The translations under genes and the position numbers were made by a program. From Gottschalkiaceae bacterium SANA (GTDB taxonomy: Bacteria; Bacillota; Clostridia; Tissierellales; GPF-1), in assembly GCA_036323355.1 (NCBI GenBank), contig AP028876.1, positions 2,852,001 to 2,916,000 of the forward strand: a stretch of 64,000 bases of DNA, given 5' to 3'. Position 1 is the stretch's first letter. Every line of letters begins with the position of its first letter. The notes below the pieces were generated by a model that was not told where the DNA came from, did no database searches, and was given only the letters and a program-made list of their open reading frames with translations. Positions 8,070-16,999 of the stretch are shown here, piece after piece.

Positions 8070-8699
8070 TCATCCTCTTTTTATAATCTTCACGTACGAT
8101 CCAGTCGTTAGTGAGAATCCATTCGCTTCATCAACGTCTACATGCATCTCCATGGCAAAATTCGGCGATACGCGCAAAAGCACGTGATCCATTTGACCAC
8201 CGCGATCTCCAGGCACAGCCACAGAGACAATCTCACGATCAATAAAACCGTGACGATCTGCATATTCCTTCGGCATATGAACATGCCGAAGTGCCGCAAT
8301 AGCCCCCTGTGGAATCTGAACAGAACCAGCAGGACCCACCAAGGTCAATCCTGGTGATGCATCTAAAACTCCAGACTCCCGTACAGGCGGTTTCACGCCA
8401 ATGCGAAATCCATCCGTGACCGAAAGTTCCAATTGTGTCGCGCTTCTAAGGGGGCCAAGAATCCGAACCTTATCGAATCGTCCTTTAGGTCCCTCTACCG
8501 CGATACATTCTTTCGCCGCATATTGCCCAGGCTGCTTCAAGTCTTTCAGTTTTGTTAATGTCGCTCCACGCCCAAAAAGCTGAAAAAAGTCCGCTTGACT
8601 GAGATGGATGTGGTGGTTGGAAACTCCAACCTCCACATATCCCAGTTCATTCATGACTCGATCCACGCATTCTTTGACGAAAGCTTCTTCTCTCGTCAT
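8070..8699 (-). CDS. pduL: Phosphotransacylase PduL
   Basis: 209 residues. BMC-type phosphate acyltransferase that turns acyl-CoA into acyl-phosphate and recycles CoA. Metal-binding histidines are in VSNHHIHLS near 25-33 and RHVHMP near 138-143. The C-terminal DVDEANGF and a duplicated barrel are typical. The N-terminal TREEAFVKECVDRVMNEL is an encapsulation-type helix as in other BMC PduL enzymes. No acetate/propionate kinase gene (pduW) was found in the window, so the last ATP-yielding step must be encoded elsewhere. Confidence 0.95.
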   Translation of the reverse strand: MTREEAFVKECVDRVMNELGYVEVGVSNHHIHLSQADFFQLFGRGATLTKLKDLKQPGQYAAKECIAVEGPKGRFDKVRILGPLRSATQLELSVTDGFRIGVKPPVRESGVLDASPGLTLVGPAGSVQIPQGAIAALRHVHMPKEYADRHGFIDREIVSVAVPGDRGGQMDHVLLRVSPNFAMEMHVDVDEANGFSLTTGSYVKIIKRG

Positions 8700-8707
8700 C
8701 GTTTACC

Positions 8708-8983
8708 CTACTTTCCTTTTGGTAATATTTGTTCCGTATCCGCATGCGGACGAGGAATAACGTGTACAGATACCACTTTTCCTACACGCTCAGCTGCTGC
8801 ACTTCCTGCATCGACTGCGGCCTTTACAGCACCTACATCACCGCGAACCATCACAGTTACCAGTCCGGAACCTATTTTTTCGTATCCCATCAATTGGACA
8901 TTTGCCGCTTTTGTCATTGCATCGGCTGCTTCAATCGCTCCAACTAATCCTTGTGTTTCAACCATACCTAATGCTTCACCCAT
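8708..8983 (-). CDS. pduJ: Single-domain BMC shell protein (PduJ/PduA type)
   Basis: 91-residue BMC-H shell protein. It contains [20 protein letters not shown] and the pore loop KIGSG. It is very close to the pduA product at 15522-15800, differing by conservative changes plus two residues at the start. ATG 8983 follows GAGAGGAAG. A 10-residue upstream extension from 9013 would lie inside the preceding gene. It forms hexamers tiling the shell facets. It sits directly after the PduK-like gene. Confidence 0.93.
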   Translation of the reverse strand: MGEALGMVETQGLVGAIEAADAMTKAANVQLMGYEKIGSGLVTVMVRGDVGAVKAAVDAGSAAAERVGKVVSVHVIPRPHADTEQILPKGK

Positions 8984-8985
8984 GA

Positions 8986-9657
8986 TTACACTTCCTCTCC
9001 ATAATGTATGCAAATTTTACGTGGATCACCTTTTTTTCTCGAACAAGCAGGATCCTTGCAGAGGTTACAACTTGCTTCCGTTACCGGTCCCTTATTGTCC
9101 TGCAGATCTTCAGCTTCCGCCTTCATCGCGGCTGCTAAATCCAACTTCCCTTTTTTTGGCTTTTCCGGTTTTGATTTCTTCTTCGACTTTTCAACCACTT
9201 CTGCTTGAATCATCGCTTCCGGTTTTTCAGCCGGTTCCTGCTTCTCAGCAGGTTCCGCAATTGCCTCCGGTTTGCCTTCAGGTGTTTTTTCTACTTCAGA
9301 TTTCTTTTGGCCCTTTGACGCCTTTTTCCCTTTTTTCTTCGGGAAATCTTCGCCAACGGTATCTGGCGAAAATATCAACTGGTCAATCGCTTTTGATGGT
9401 CGTGCAATTACCTTTACACTAACCACTTGGTTGACCCGCTCCGCTGCTGCTTTTGCCGAATTAACCGCAGCCTTTACAGCCCCAACATCTCCAGCAATCT
9501 TCACGGTTACCATACCAAATCCTTTACTTAATTCGATCCCAATCAGTTTGACGTTGGCAGATTTCACTGCCGCATCCGCTGCCTCAACAGCGGCGGCCAT
9601 TCCTATGGTTTCGATGAGTCCTAGCGATTTTTTCAGAAGGATCCCCTCCTTTCTCAT
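8986..9657 (-). CDS. pduK: PduK-type BMC shell protein with long Lys/Glu/Pro linker and Cys tail
   Basis: Up to 223 residues. The N-terminal BMC-H domain ([20 protein letters not shown] to about residue 95) has the pore loop SKGFG instead of KIGSG. A charged, presumably disordered linker of about 85 residues, rich in Lys, Glu, Pro and Ala, follows. The C-terminal knuckle has [20 protein letters not shown], four cysteines likely to bind iron-sulfur or zinc, similar to the PduK tail. ATG 9657 overlaps the pduH stop (ATGA) but lacks a good ribosome site. GGAGG lies 8 nt before an in-frame CTG at 9636, which would give the canonical KKSLGLIE start. Confidence 0.88.
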   Translation of the reverse strand: MRKEGILLKKSLGLIETIGMAAAVEAADAAVKSANVKLIGIELSKGFGMVTVKIAGDVGAVKAAVNSAKAAAERVNQVVSVKVIARPSKAIDQLIFSPDTVGEDFPKKKGKKASKGQKKSEVEKTPEGKPEAIAEPAEKQEPAEKPEAMIQAEVVEKSKKKSKPEKPKKGKLDLAAAMKAEAEDLQDNKGPVTEASCNLCKDPACSRKKGDPRKICIHYGEEV

Positions 9658-9998
9658 TCATCACGCAAGGGCATGCGCTTCACTAGCCTTGCACTGTTGT
9701 TGCCAAAAACTCTAGCCCGCTCATCCGAACTTCGTTTTGCAAGTTGCATATAGGGACTAAGTCTTTCCAGTTTTTTGTGATGGAGGGCAAAATTCCCCTC
9801 CCTATCCATTCCAATTCCCACTTCCAATTTTGACCGTTCCGCCGCTTCGTAAGCCATGGCTTCAACCGATGTATTATCCGTTTCCGTTATCGATACCGGT
9901 ACCTGTTCTTCTTCAATACCATAAAGGACCTGCATCAGACTCGAATGATGCGCGTTGCCCCGCGCAACCAATACTTCAATTCTCGGTCGATTATCCAT
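9654..9998 (-). CDS. pduH: Diol dehydratase reactivase, small subunit PduH
   Basis: 114 residues. Small subunit of the B12-dependent diol/glycerol dehydratase-reactivating factor (PduH/DdrB). It opens RPRIEVLVARGNAHHSSLMQ and contains GIEEEQVPVSI, typical of the family, which resembles the dehydratase medium-subunit fold. It swaps into the dehydratase so that damaged cobalamin can leave. ATG 9998 follows AAGGAGG and overlaps the pduG end by 8 bp, consistent with a coupled heterodimer. Confidence 0.95.
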   Translation of the reverse strand: MDNRPRIEVLVARGNAHHSSLMQVLYGIEEEQVPVSITETDNTSVEAMAYEAAERSKLEVGIGMDREGNFALHHKKLERLSPYMQLAKRSSDERARVFGNNSARLVKRMPLRDE

Positions 9999-11814
9999 GA
10001 CGTTCTTCCTCCTTAGCGAGGATCAATCCTGTTGCTACCGCATTCCGTGGTCCTTCCGTACCTCGAATATTGCCGCGTCCCGCTACCACGCCGAATTTCG
10101 ACAAAGCATCCGTTACCAATTGCGGCACTTCAAAGTCAAGAGCCGATCCGCCTACAAGTACCACATATTCGATATCCCGTAGATTTCCCGTTAAACTCAC
10201 AGATTTTAAGGCGCGAAGCGCGTTTACAACAAATACCTTTCGTTTGGCGTCCCGTCGAACCTCCCGGATCCTTTCCATAGAAAGATCTCCAGGCAAAGGC
10301 AGCATCATGCCATCTTTCAAAATTGCCACTCGAGCATAAACTTTGGGATCGATAGGTTTGTCAAAGAATTGTACACTCCCTCCTTCATGTCGGATATGAA
10401 AGAGACTTTCCCCCTTTGCCAATGGATATTTTTTTATATCCTCGGCAAGTTCAGGGCCTTCAAGTCCCAATTCCGTTTGAATCAAGAGGGTTACCATATT
10501 CCCGGCACCCGCCAAGTGAATCGACTGAATCTCCCCGTCCCGATTGATAATCGAGGCGTCGGTGGAACCTGCCCCCATATCCAAAATCGCCAATGGCGCC
10601 TTGGTTCCAGGGGTTGTTAGAGCACCACGAATTGCCATGTCGGCTTCTACACCGCCTACGGCTACGGGAATATTCAAATCACCGCTTAATGCATCCGCAA
10701 TGGTCTGCATCTGCAAGCGGTCCGCTTTCACCATGGCCGCCACGCCTACAGCGTTCTCCATGGCAAATTCTCCAGCCAATCCACCTTTCACCGCTTGCGG
10801 CACAAAGGTATCAACAGCCAATAAATCTTGAATCTGAATTTTTGTAGCGACTTGACCCGTCAAATTTGCCATAACTTGGCGAACCCGTTCCAGCATGCCA
10901 CCGGCATTGGTGCCCGGCTCTCCCTTAATATCTGTAATCGGCATACAATTGCTCACGCAAGTCATCATCTCTTCTGCGCCCGCTTCCACATCTACTTCAG
11001 ATCGTTTCGTTTGTCCAATAATTCGAATTTTTCCAGCTGGAATATGCTTTGCCCGCACATCGCCTGCCGGCGTTTTAATGACCACAGCCGAACGATTGCC
11101 GATCAATGCCCGTGCGATGGGTACGATCGACTTGGTTTCTTCCGCAGTTAATCCGAATACCGTCGCAATCCCATAGGGATTGGAAAGGACTTCAATTACA
11201 TTCCCCGGTCCAGCCACCTCAACAGATGTCAACATCCGCTGTGGAATTTTCTCGAAAAGTGTAACCTCATCAATAATTGGCATCTTTACATCTAATCGAT
11301 TATGAATCAGCACTGCGTCATCATATTGTGCAATCACACCTTGAACCTGATAGCCATTGGCTGTCAATTTATTAATTTCTCTGGCTGCATCGTCAAAATC
11401 AATACCACGGTCCACCAAAGCAATAATTGGCTGGTCACGATCACTCGGTCCAATCTCCCGCAAGGGAATGGAAATGCCCACACCAACACCGATCCCACCT
11501 GGGGTCGATGGATTATGACCAATCATAGTTGATTCGGTTATAATCGTTTCCGTAATGGTTTCCATGGCAACATCACCAATAACAGGTGCTGCCTCATTAA
11601 TACGAATCTCAGAAATCGAAGTAACAGGAATGTTGGCTTGGTTTGCTGCCATCTTTAAAGAGGAGTAAACGCCCCGCAAATTATCCTTGGTCCCCTTGAT
11701 CCCCGTGGTTTTCACAATACCGGTCGCCTCAAATGTAAGAGCCTTGCCCTCGCTCTTTGCGAGGGCCGTTTCAGTTGTCGCATTTCCAATATCGATTCCA
11801 GCAATCCATGTCAT
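9991..11814 (-). CDS. pduG: Diol dehydratase reactivase, large ATPase subunit PduG
   Basis: 607 residues, the usual length for PduG/DdrA. It has an ASKHA ATPase core with GIDIGNATTETALAKSEG at the N-terminus, PSTPGGIGVGVGISIP near 125-140 and ILDMGAGSTDASIINRDGE near 405, plus a swiveling domain in the middle. It releases inactivated cobalamin from the dehydratase using ATP. The start has AAAGGAGG at standard spacing. It lies 17 bp after pduE. Confidence 0.96.
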   Translation of the reverse strand: MTWIAGIDIGNATTETALAKSEGKALTFEATGIVKTTGIKGTKDNLRGVYSSLKMAANQANIPVTSISEIRINEAAPVIGDVAMETITETIITESTMIGHNPSTPGGIGVGVGISIPLREIGPSDRDQPIIALVDRGIDFDDAAREINKLTANGYQVQGVIAQYDDAVLIHNRLDVKMPIIDEVTLFEKIPQRMLTSVEVAGPGNVIEVLSNPYGIATVFGLTAEETKSIVPIARALIGNRSAVVIKTPAGDVRAKHIPAGKIRIIGQTKRSEVDVEAGAEEMMTCVSNCMPITDIKGEPGTNAGGMLERVRQVMANLTGQVATKIQIQDLLAVDTFVPQAVKGGLAGEFAMENAVGVAAMVKADRLQMQTIADALSGDLNIPVAVGGVEADMAIRGALTTPGTKAPLAILDMGAGSTDASIINRDGEIQSIHLAGAGNMVTLLIQTELGLEGPELAEDIKKYPLAKGESLFHIRHEGGSVQFFDKPIDPKVYARVAILKDGMMLPLPGDLSMERIREVRRDAKRKVFVVNALRALKSVSLTGNLRDIEYVVLVGGSALDFEVPQLVTDALSKFGVVAGRGNIRGTEGPRNAVATGLILAKEEERHG

Positions 11815-11831
11815 GAGATTGCCTCCTTTGC

Positions 11832-12338
11832 TTAAACTCGCAGTCGTCCCCGTTGCTCATACAATTCTGCAGCTTCACGAATAAACGCTCCGTTGATTTT
11901 TGCACTATATTGATTTTCCAATTCATCTGCAATCGCAATCATTTCGCCCTTTGTTGATCGATACGGACGAAGTGCATTATAAATTTCCAACAAACGATCA
12001 TCGGGAACCGCAATCAGTTCTGCTGCTCGTCGAAGGTTGCGTGCAAAGGCGTCCCGACCAACAGATTCAGCAATCTGCGCTTGCATTTCAAGCGTTTCCG
12101 GTCTGATTTTACAATCATCCGCTGTAACCGATCCATTCATTACACCTTCCAGGGTAATCTCGTTTAAAGATTTTCCTGTTGGCGATTTAATTTGGTCTTG
12201 TCTGCGTTCACTCAATGGATAATCTCGATCAGCTGTCGCAACATTACCCTTAGCCACTGGGGCTGATGGTGCGTCGCCGCTCATCTGCTTCATCACTTCT
12301 TGAACGATGCTCTCTAACATATCTTTTTGATTCATCAT
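11832..12338 (-). CDS. pduE: Diol/glycerol dehydratase small subunit PduE
   Basis: 168 residues. Gamma subunit of adenosylcobalamin-dependent diol or glycerol dehydratase. It is recognised by DYPLSERRQDQIKSPTGKSL near 40-60 and NALRPYRSTKGEM near 123. The N-terminal 20 residues (NQKDMLESIVQEVMKQM) form an encapsulation-type helix. Two adjacent ATG codons (12338, 12335) follow GGGGGTG. It lies 8 bp after pduD. Confidence 0.95.
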   Translation of the reverse strand: MMNQKDMLESIVQEVMKQMSGDAPSAPVAKGNVATADRDYPLSERRQDQIKSPTGKSLNEITLEGVMNGSVTADDCKIRPETLEMQAQIAESVGRDAFARNLRRAAELIAVPDDRLLEIYNALRPYRSTKGEMIAIADELENQYSAKINGAFIREAAELYEQRGRLRV

Positions 12339-12346
12339 TACACCCC

Positions 12347-13009
12347 CTACGAAAACTTCACATCAAGTGTTACGGGCTTTGCGTGTGGTACCACATGCTC
12401 CGTTTCCTTGATATGCAACAAAGCTGCGATCGCCTGGTACTTTGGTCGTGCCATCTGATCGTTCATTGTTGGCACTGGTGCTGGAGATTCGCCTTTGGCG
12501 TATTTCGCAGCATTTTTGCCAATTGCACGGAACACCGTCGCAGTCAACAATGGCGCTTGAGGGAATAATTCCAGGTTGCTTAATTGCATCAAATCTTTTT
12601 GATGAATAACCGTGGTTCCCTTTGATTGGATACCAATACCAATACCTGAGCCGCTCAATTTCGCCGCGCGATGGGCGATCATAGCAACATCAGAGGTATG
12701 AGTAACACGAATCACTCTCGCCTTCAAACCCTCTTCTTCAATGCCCGCAATCACTTGACGAAGCACTTCACGATGTGGTATTTTAACGATCGTCGCATTT
12801 TGGAATTTGCCAAAAGCTGGTGCAACAGCGATTACTACTTCATCACTCTTTCGTCCTTCTTCAGCAATGGCGCCTTCTGTCAAAGTCAAACCGCCGGTTT
12901 CCGGAACAGGTGCTGACTTTTGAGTAACGGCATTTCCATTATTTTCGAATTGATAATTTTTCAAAACTTCTTCAATTACACTGCGTACTAGGTTCTCATT
13001 AATTGTCAT
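12347..13009 (-). CDS. pduD: Diol/glycerol dehydratase medium subunit PduD
   Basis: 220 residues. Beta subunit of the dehydratase, contacting the cobalamin. Typical segments are [20 protein letters not shown] near 55-75 and [21 protein letters not shown]-type sequence near 127-147. The N-terminal [19 protein letters not shown] is a long amphipathic helix, as in PduD of Salmonella where it targets the enzyme to the lumen. The ribosome site is AAGGGGGGAT. It lies 12 bp after pduC. Confidence 0.95.
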   Translation of the reverse strand: MTINENLVRSVIEEVLKNYQFENNGNAVTQKSAPVPETGGLTLTEGAIAEEGRKSDEVVIAVAPAFGKFQNATIVKIPHREVLRQVIAGIEEEGLKARVIRVTHTSDVAMIAHRAAKLSGSGIGIGIQSKGTTVIHQKDLMQLSNLELFPQAPLLTATVFRAIGKNAAKYAKGESPAPVPTMNDQMARPKYQAIAALLHIKETEHVVPHAKPVTLDVKFS

Positions 13010-13021
13010 CTCGATCCCCCC

Positions 13022-14689
13022 TTACTCAAAATCCGTCGCATCAATCGCGTTCGGAATATTCTTAATCTGATCCCATCGATCTGAGCTCATCTGGTATCCA
13101 GTGCTTGGACCCGCATAATCATTGCAATTGTTGACTGCAGAGATTACGTGGAAGTTCTCATCGATAATTGCTGAAGTATGTAGATGATCACCAGAAACGC
13201 GCATCTTCATCATATTCAACAAATCGCCTGCTACACCTTCGTATCCGCCGTTATGAAGCGCTTTAATTACATCAACACCTGTGACTTTTCTTTCCATCAT
13301 CTCCTGTGCTGCTTTCAAGTCTTCAACTACATTTCTGTCCGGCATATCTTTTGAGCCGTGGGCATAAGTTGCTGCTTCCACTTCTTCATCGGTGATTTCA
13401 GTCAAGTCTAGGTTCTTAAAGACAGCCTGCAAAACTTTTGCCGCTTTATTCCGAACCTTAACGACTTCTTCTTCTGTAACGGGTTGAAGACCACCATCAA
13501 CTTTTAAGTCGCGCTGAAGAACATTGTAGTCATCATAGTCATCTGCATCAAAGTTTGAACCGGCAAACATATTGTCGTAGTTCGGTGTTGCAGAATATCC
13601 AGAGAAGATAAAGTCTGTTCCAGGAATCATCTGCATCAAGGTTCTTGCTGTCCGACGAATTGGTGAGTGAGAGAAGGTTTGGTCATTGCCTGATGCAACT
13701 TCCATATCCAACATGGTTGTAATGACGTTTTCTGCCAAGACCGCACGAATTCCTGAAGGAACCGCACCCGGTACACCAATACAGCTGATGGAACCGTTTT
13801 GCAAGCCTTGTACGCCGGCTGCTTTTGTAATGAAAACACAACGAGCTTCAAGATATAACATGGATTTGCCTTCCGCATAACCCATCTGAACTTCTGAACC
13901 TGTACCTGATGTAAATCGCATTTTCAATCCGCGTGATGCATATGCAGAAGCCAAGAATGCTTTTGACCACGGCGTATCATCGCCATCGACAAATACTTGC
14001 TCGGTTCCGTATACGGATACTGTTTCCGCATAGGCAGTTAAGCCCCGCATGCCGAGTTGCAATTCAGTTGCTTCTTCAACAGCACATTGAGTTAAGACAC
14101 CTGGACGTCCGACTTGAGAACCAACCAACAATGCCAAAGCATTGAAAGGTGCATATCGAACAACACCAACAGTTGTCTCATGCTCATCGAATCCACGAAG
14201 AGCCGCCTCTGCAGAGTCTGCAGCGATCTGTACGGGATGATCCTTCACATTGGTAACATGACATTGATTGGATGGCGTTTTTCTAGGTCGCATCTTTGTC
14301 AAGGCCATCATCATTTCAAGAACATTCATTTTTCCCATAACTTCCGCTGCTTTTGCAGGAGTCATGGCGATGGTGTATTTAACCATCTCACTTCGCGGTA
14401 CATTAACATCAACCAACATCTTTGCCAAGTCTACAGAAGGAATTGCCATAACTTCTTCTGCTCGAGATAATTCAATCCCATACTCTGCGATAAAACTATC
14501 AATTAAGTCAAAGTCTGCCCGTTTCTTTCCATCTAATTCCACAACCTTGCCGTTTTGAATCTTAATGCTTGGTGTGGGGTCATTGGGACCATCCATGGCG
14601 ATCAAGCCTACTTCTGGCCACTCTTTGATAAATCCATCCTTATTAACATCGCGTTCTGCTAGTACTTGAAAACGTTTTGATCTCTTCAT
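13022..14689 (-). CDS. pduC: Diol/glycerol dehydratase large (catalytic) subunit PduC
   Basis: 555 residues. A TIM-barrel adenosylcobalamin enzyme converting 1,2-propanediol to propanal or glycerol to 3-hydroxypropanal. Residues matching the Klebsiella oxytoca active site, offset by one, are present: His144 (NQCHVTN), Glu171 (DEHETTVG), Glu222 (YAETVS), Gln297 (QNGS), Ser302, Asp336-Gln337 (GNDQTF) and Ser363 (FIFSGYSA). It should therefore be active. Sequence alone does not separate propanediol from glycerol preference. The ribosome site is AAAGGAGG. Confidence 0.97.
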   Translation of the reverse strand: MKRSKRFQVLAERDVNKDGFIKEWPEVGLIAMDGPNDPTPSIKIQNGKVVELDGKKRADFDLIDSFIAEYGIELSRAEEVMAIPSVDLAKMLVDVNVPRSEMVKYTIAMTPAKAAEVMGKMNVLEMMMALTKMRPRKTPSNQCHVTNVKDHPVQIAADSAEAALRGFDEHETTVGVVRYAPFNALALLVGSQVGRPGVLTQCAVEEATELQLGMRGLTAYAETVSVYGTEQVFVDGDDTPWSKAFLASAYASRGLKMRFTSGTGSEVQMGYAEGKSMLYLEARCVFITKAAGVQGLQNGSISCIGVPGAVPSGIRAVLAENVITTMLDMEVASGNDQTFSHSPIRRTARTLMQMIPGTDFIFSGYSATPNYDNMFAGSNFDADDYDDYNVLQRDLKVDGGLQPVTEEEVVKVRNKAAKVLQAVFKNLDLTEITDEEVEAATYAHGSKDMPDRNVVEDLKAAQEMMERKVTGVDVIKALHNGGYEGVAGDLLNMMKMRVSGDHLHTSAIIDENFHVISAVNNCNDYAGPSTGYQMSSDRWDQIKNIPNAIDATDFE

Positions 14690-14708
14690 CTTCTTCCTCC
14701 TTTACTGC

Positions 14709-15500
14709 TTAAATATATGGAGTGGTAGCGGATTCACATTTTTCACCCATCGTTTCAAGAAGCTTGACGCCTACTTCTTTCGCTGTAAGAACCGCTTGTC
14801 GAACCGCCCCTGAATCGCCTGTGATAAAAAGAATCACTTCGTTCGTAAAGCTAGTCGTTGAAGGAGATGCATAAGACAAAACTTCTACATTGGCCGCTTT
14901 AATAGCCGCATCGGCAGTAACTACACCAATGGCCGCTGGTGCACCTACGATTAATCCAAACGATTTACCCAATGGAGCATTCCAAGCTTTATTACAAGCG
15001 TAACTTGCGCGCGCTGTGTATTGAAGTTCCATATATCCCACTTCATTGCCCCAAACATCGCCAAAGGTTCTTTCAATTTCTTTTAAGGTTACTTCAACAG
15101 CACGTCTTACGTCAGATACGTCTTCTGCACCAAAAATAATCAAGTTACCATGACCCGCTCCACCTTTGGTATCACGAGGCAATTCAATAGAAATGATCTC
15201 AGTATTGGTCGCTTTTACAGCTTCATCAGCTGCCATAATATGAGGACCAGCTCCAGAACGTGCGCCAATAATACCGATAGATCGATATTTTTTGTCAAGT
15301 TTCATTGACTCCGCTAATTGATCATCTACATTAGCAATGACCAAACCGATGGTATCACCAATTTTTGATGCGCCTACAAACTCAGTCAAGTTGCAACCAA
15401 TCTTCACGGGTGCAGTTTTAGGAGCTGCTTCAGGGGTTTCTGCGCCACCGAGTTTTTTCATTACTTCTTCTACCATTTTTTCCATTAATTGATCTGACAT
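14709..15500 (-). CDS. pduB: Tandem-BMC shell protein PduB
   Basis: 263 residues. BMC-T shell protein of the PduB type, with an N-terminal extension (SDQLMEKMVEEVMKKLGG) before the first domain (KIGCNLTEFVGASKIGDTIG) and a second domain from about 150 (YMELQYTARASYACNKAW, then SFGLIVGAPAAIGVVTAD). It forms gated trimers. In Salmonella the PduB extension links shell to core. It lies between pduA and pduC, the canonical order. The ribosome site is AGGAGG. Confidence 0.95.
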   Translation of the reverse strand: MSDQLMEKMVEEVMKKLGGAETPEAAPKTAPVKIGCNLTEFVGASKIGDTIGLVIANVDDQLAESMKLDKKYRSIGIIGARSGAGPHIMAADEAVKATNTEIISIELPRDTKGGAGHGNLIIFGAEDVSDVRRAVEVTLKEIERTFGDVWGNEVGYMELQYTARASYACNKAWNAPLGKSFGLIVGAPAAIGVVTADAAIKAANVEVLSYASPSTTSFTNEVILFITGDSGAVRQAVLTAKEVGVKLLETMGEKCESATTPYI

Positions 15501-15521
15501 ATTCTTCCTCCTATTCCCAAC

Positions 15522-15800
15522 CTATTCTGCTTTTGGCAGGATCATTTCCACATCTGTATGGGGACGTGGAATTACGTGAACAGAAACAACTTCGCCTACA
15601 CGATCAGCCGCTGCTGCACCGGCATCAGTGGCAGCCTTAACTGCACCAACATCGCCGCGAACCATCACCGTTACCAAGCCGGACCCTATCTTTTCATATC
15701 CGACCAATGTAACATTAGCTGCTTTAACCATGGCATCTGCTGCTTCCACTGCGCCGACTAGACCTTTTGTTTCTATCATGCCTAGTGCTTCTTTAACCAT
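15522..15800 (-). CDS. pduA: Major BMC-H shell protein PduA
   Basis: 92 residues. Single-domain hexameric shell protein with pore loop KIGSG ([20 protein letters not shown]). First gene of the operon. ATG 15800 was chosen because AAGGAGG lies 7 nt upstream and the product then starts [16 protein letters not shown] like PduA. Longer readings from 15806 or 15854 run through the ribosome site. It is nearly identical to the pduJ product within the same operon. Confidence 0.95.
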   Translation of the reverse strand: MVKEALGMIETKGLVGAVEAADAMVKAANVTLVGYEKIGSGLVTVMVRGDVGAVKAATDAGAAAADRVGEVVSVHVIPRPHTDVEMILPKAE

Positions 15801-15950
15801 TACCATTCCTCCTTTTCGATTTGGCTTCTTCGCCATTCTTCTATATGCTACCAAAAAACGCTTTCCAGTCCGCCATAAGGAGAAGTTCTCTTCCTACACT
15901 TTTTGACAATTCGCCCCGACGATTTTACTCTTCTCTAGCACTTTTTTGCA
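15801..15950 (-). promoter_or_regulatory. pduA upstream region: paired repeats and cre-like box
   Basis: Reading the minus strand, two related boxes lie 42 bp apart: AAAAAGTGCTAGAGAAGAG (15946-15928) and AAAAAGTGTAGGAAGAG (15904-15888). A similar pair precedes pduU, so these are candidate binding sites for the AraC-type response regulator encoded just upstream. A cre-like sequence GGAAAGCGTTTTTT (15866-15853) lies closer to the gene and could mediate CcpA repression. No convincing -35/-10 pair could be assigned, which fits an activator-dependent promoter. Confidence 0.5.
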
Positions 15951-15974
15951 TATAAAAAAGACCCTCATTGAGGG
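15951..15974 (-). terminator. Terminator of the kinase/response-regulator operon
   Basis: 7-bp GC-rich stem GACCCTC/GAGGGTC with a 3-nt loop, followed on the minus strand by TTTTTT. The stop codon of the response-regulator gene lies inside the stem-loop. It separates regulator transcription from the pdu promoter. Confidence 0.85.
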
Positions 15975-16999
15975 TCCACCTTTTTCCGTACGCGATTGCG
16001 ATATTGCGAAGGGGTTATCCCTTCAATTTTCTTAAATACCCGTGAAAAATAATTAGGCTCATTAAATCCCAATTCATAAGCGATTGCAATCAAATTTTCA
16101 TCAGTATACTTGATTCGATCCTTGGCTTCTTCCATTCGACATCGTGTTAAATAGGTAGAAAAATTTTCACCAGTCTCCCGCTTAAACAATTTACTCATAT
16201 AATGAGCGCTTAGATTCATATAATCCGCAACCCGCTGCAAGGATGGATTTTCCTTATAATAGCGATTGATGTAATTGACTGCGAATTCGATCTCCGTATC
16301 AAAACAGGAGATTTTTTTCTCAATGATCCAATCGAAGATCGTTTGGAGTACCGCTTCCATATACTGAATACTCGCCATTTTGTCGCGTTGATAAAAGGAT
16401 GCTTCGAATCCTTCAAGACCAATCCCCTCTGTTTGAATCCCCAACTCATGCTCTTGCTGAACCAGGCTCATAAACAAACTGCGCAAATGACTTCTTTCAG
16501 ACTCCCGATCCTCGTGGGCAAGCCGGCAATATTGTAAAAAAGCTTCCCTCGCCTTTTGATAATCACCCAAAACAATTTGCTGGTTCAGGGTATGAAGGAC
16601 CTTTTTCAGGTTTGCCTCATAAGACAGATGATTTTCCTGCAAAGAACGTTGAATAACCTCTACCACCTCATCGGGTTTTGGCGGCTTCAAAATATAATCC
16701 TTCACGCCCAGCTTGACAGCGCGTTGCGCAAAAGCAAAATCTGCATAAGCTGTTAAAAAGACAACGGCAGGATCCCGCGTCCCGTCTAAAATCAAAGAAG
16801 CTGCTTCCAATCCATCCATAACGGGCATCTTGATATCAAGAATAATCAAATCCGGAAAATGCTCTTCATACATCTCCACGGCTTCTTTTCCATTTTTTGC
16901 TTCAAGTATTTCAACCAATCCAGGAAACTTTCTCAGAATAATCATCTTCATGGATTGGCGAACAAGGACTTCATCATCAACGATCAAAATCTTCCACAT
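15965..16999 (-). CDS. AraC/YesN-type response regulator
   Basis: 344 residues. The N-terminal receiver domain has the acidic pair in VDDE, phosphoacceptor Asp in LIILDIKMPVMDG, Thr in FLTAYADF and Lys in YILKPP. A helical linker region of about 110 residues follows, then a C-terminal AraC double helix-turn-helix (VADYMNLSAHYMSKLFKRET, then IAYELGFNEPNYFSRVFKK). It overlaps the kinase gene by 23 bp. GTG 17002 and ATG 16999 are adjacent; ATG has the better spacing from AAGGAG. It is the likely activator of the pdu operon and pduUV, inferred from position and shared upstream repeats. Confidence 0.9.
   Translation of the reverse strand: MWKILIVDDEVLVRQSMKMIILRKFPGLVEILEAKNGKEAVEMYEEHFPDLIILDIKMPVMDGLEAASLILDGTRDPAVVFLTAYADFAFAQRAVKLGVKDYILKPPKPDEVVEVIQRSLQENHLSYEANLKKVLHTLNQQIVLGDYQKAREAFLQYCRLAHEDRESERSHLRSLFMSLVQQEHELGIQTEGIGLEGFEASFYQRDKMASIQYMEAVLQTIFDWIIEKKISCFDTEIEFAVNYINRYYKENPSLQRVADYMNLSAHYMSKLFKRETGENFSTYLTRCRMEEAKDRIKYTDENLIAIAYELGFNEPNYFSRVFKKIEGITPSQYRNRVRKKVDPQ

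Noticed and set aside
15801-15950. Cobalamin riboswitch before the pdu operon
   Set aside because: Looked for a B12-box-like sequence in the leader and found none; the leader is also too short.
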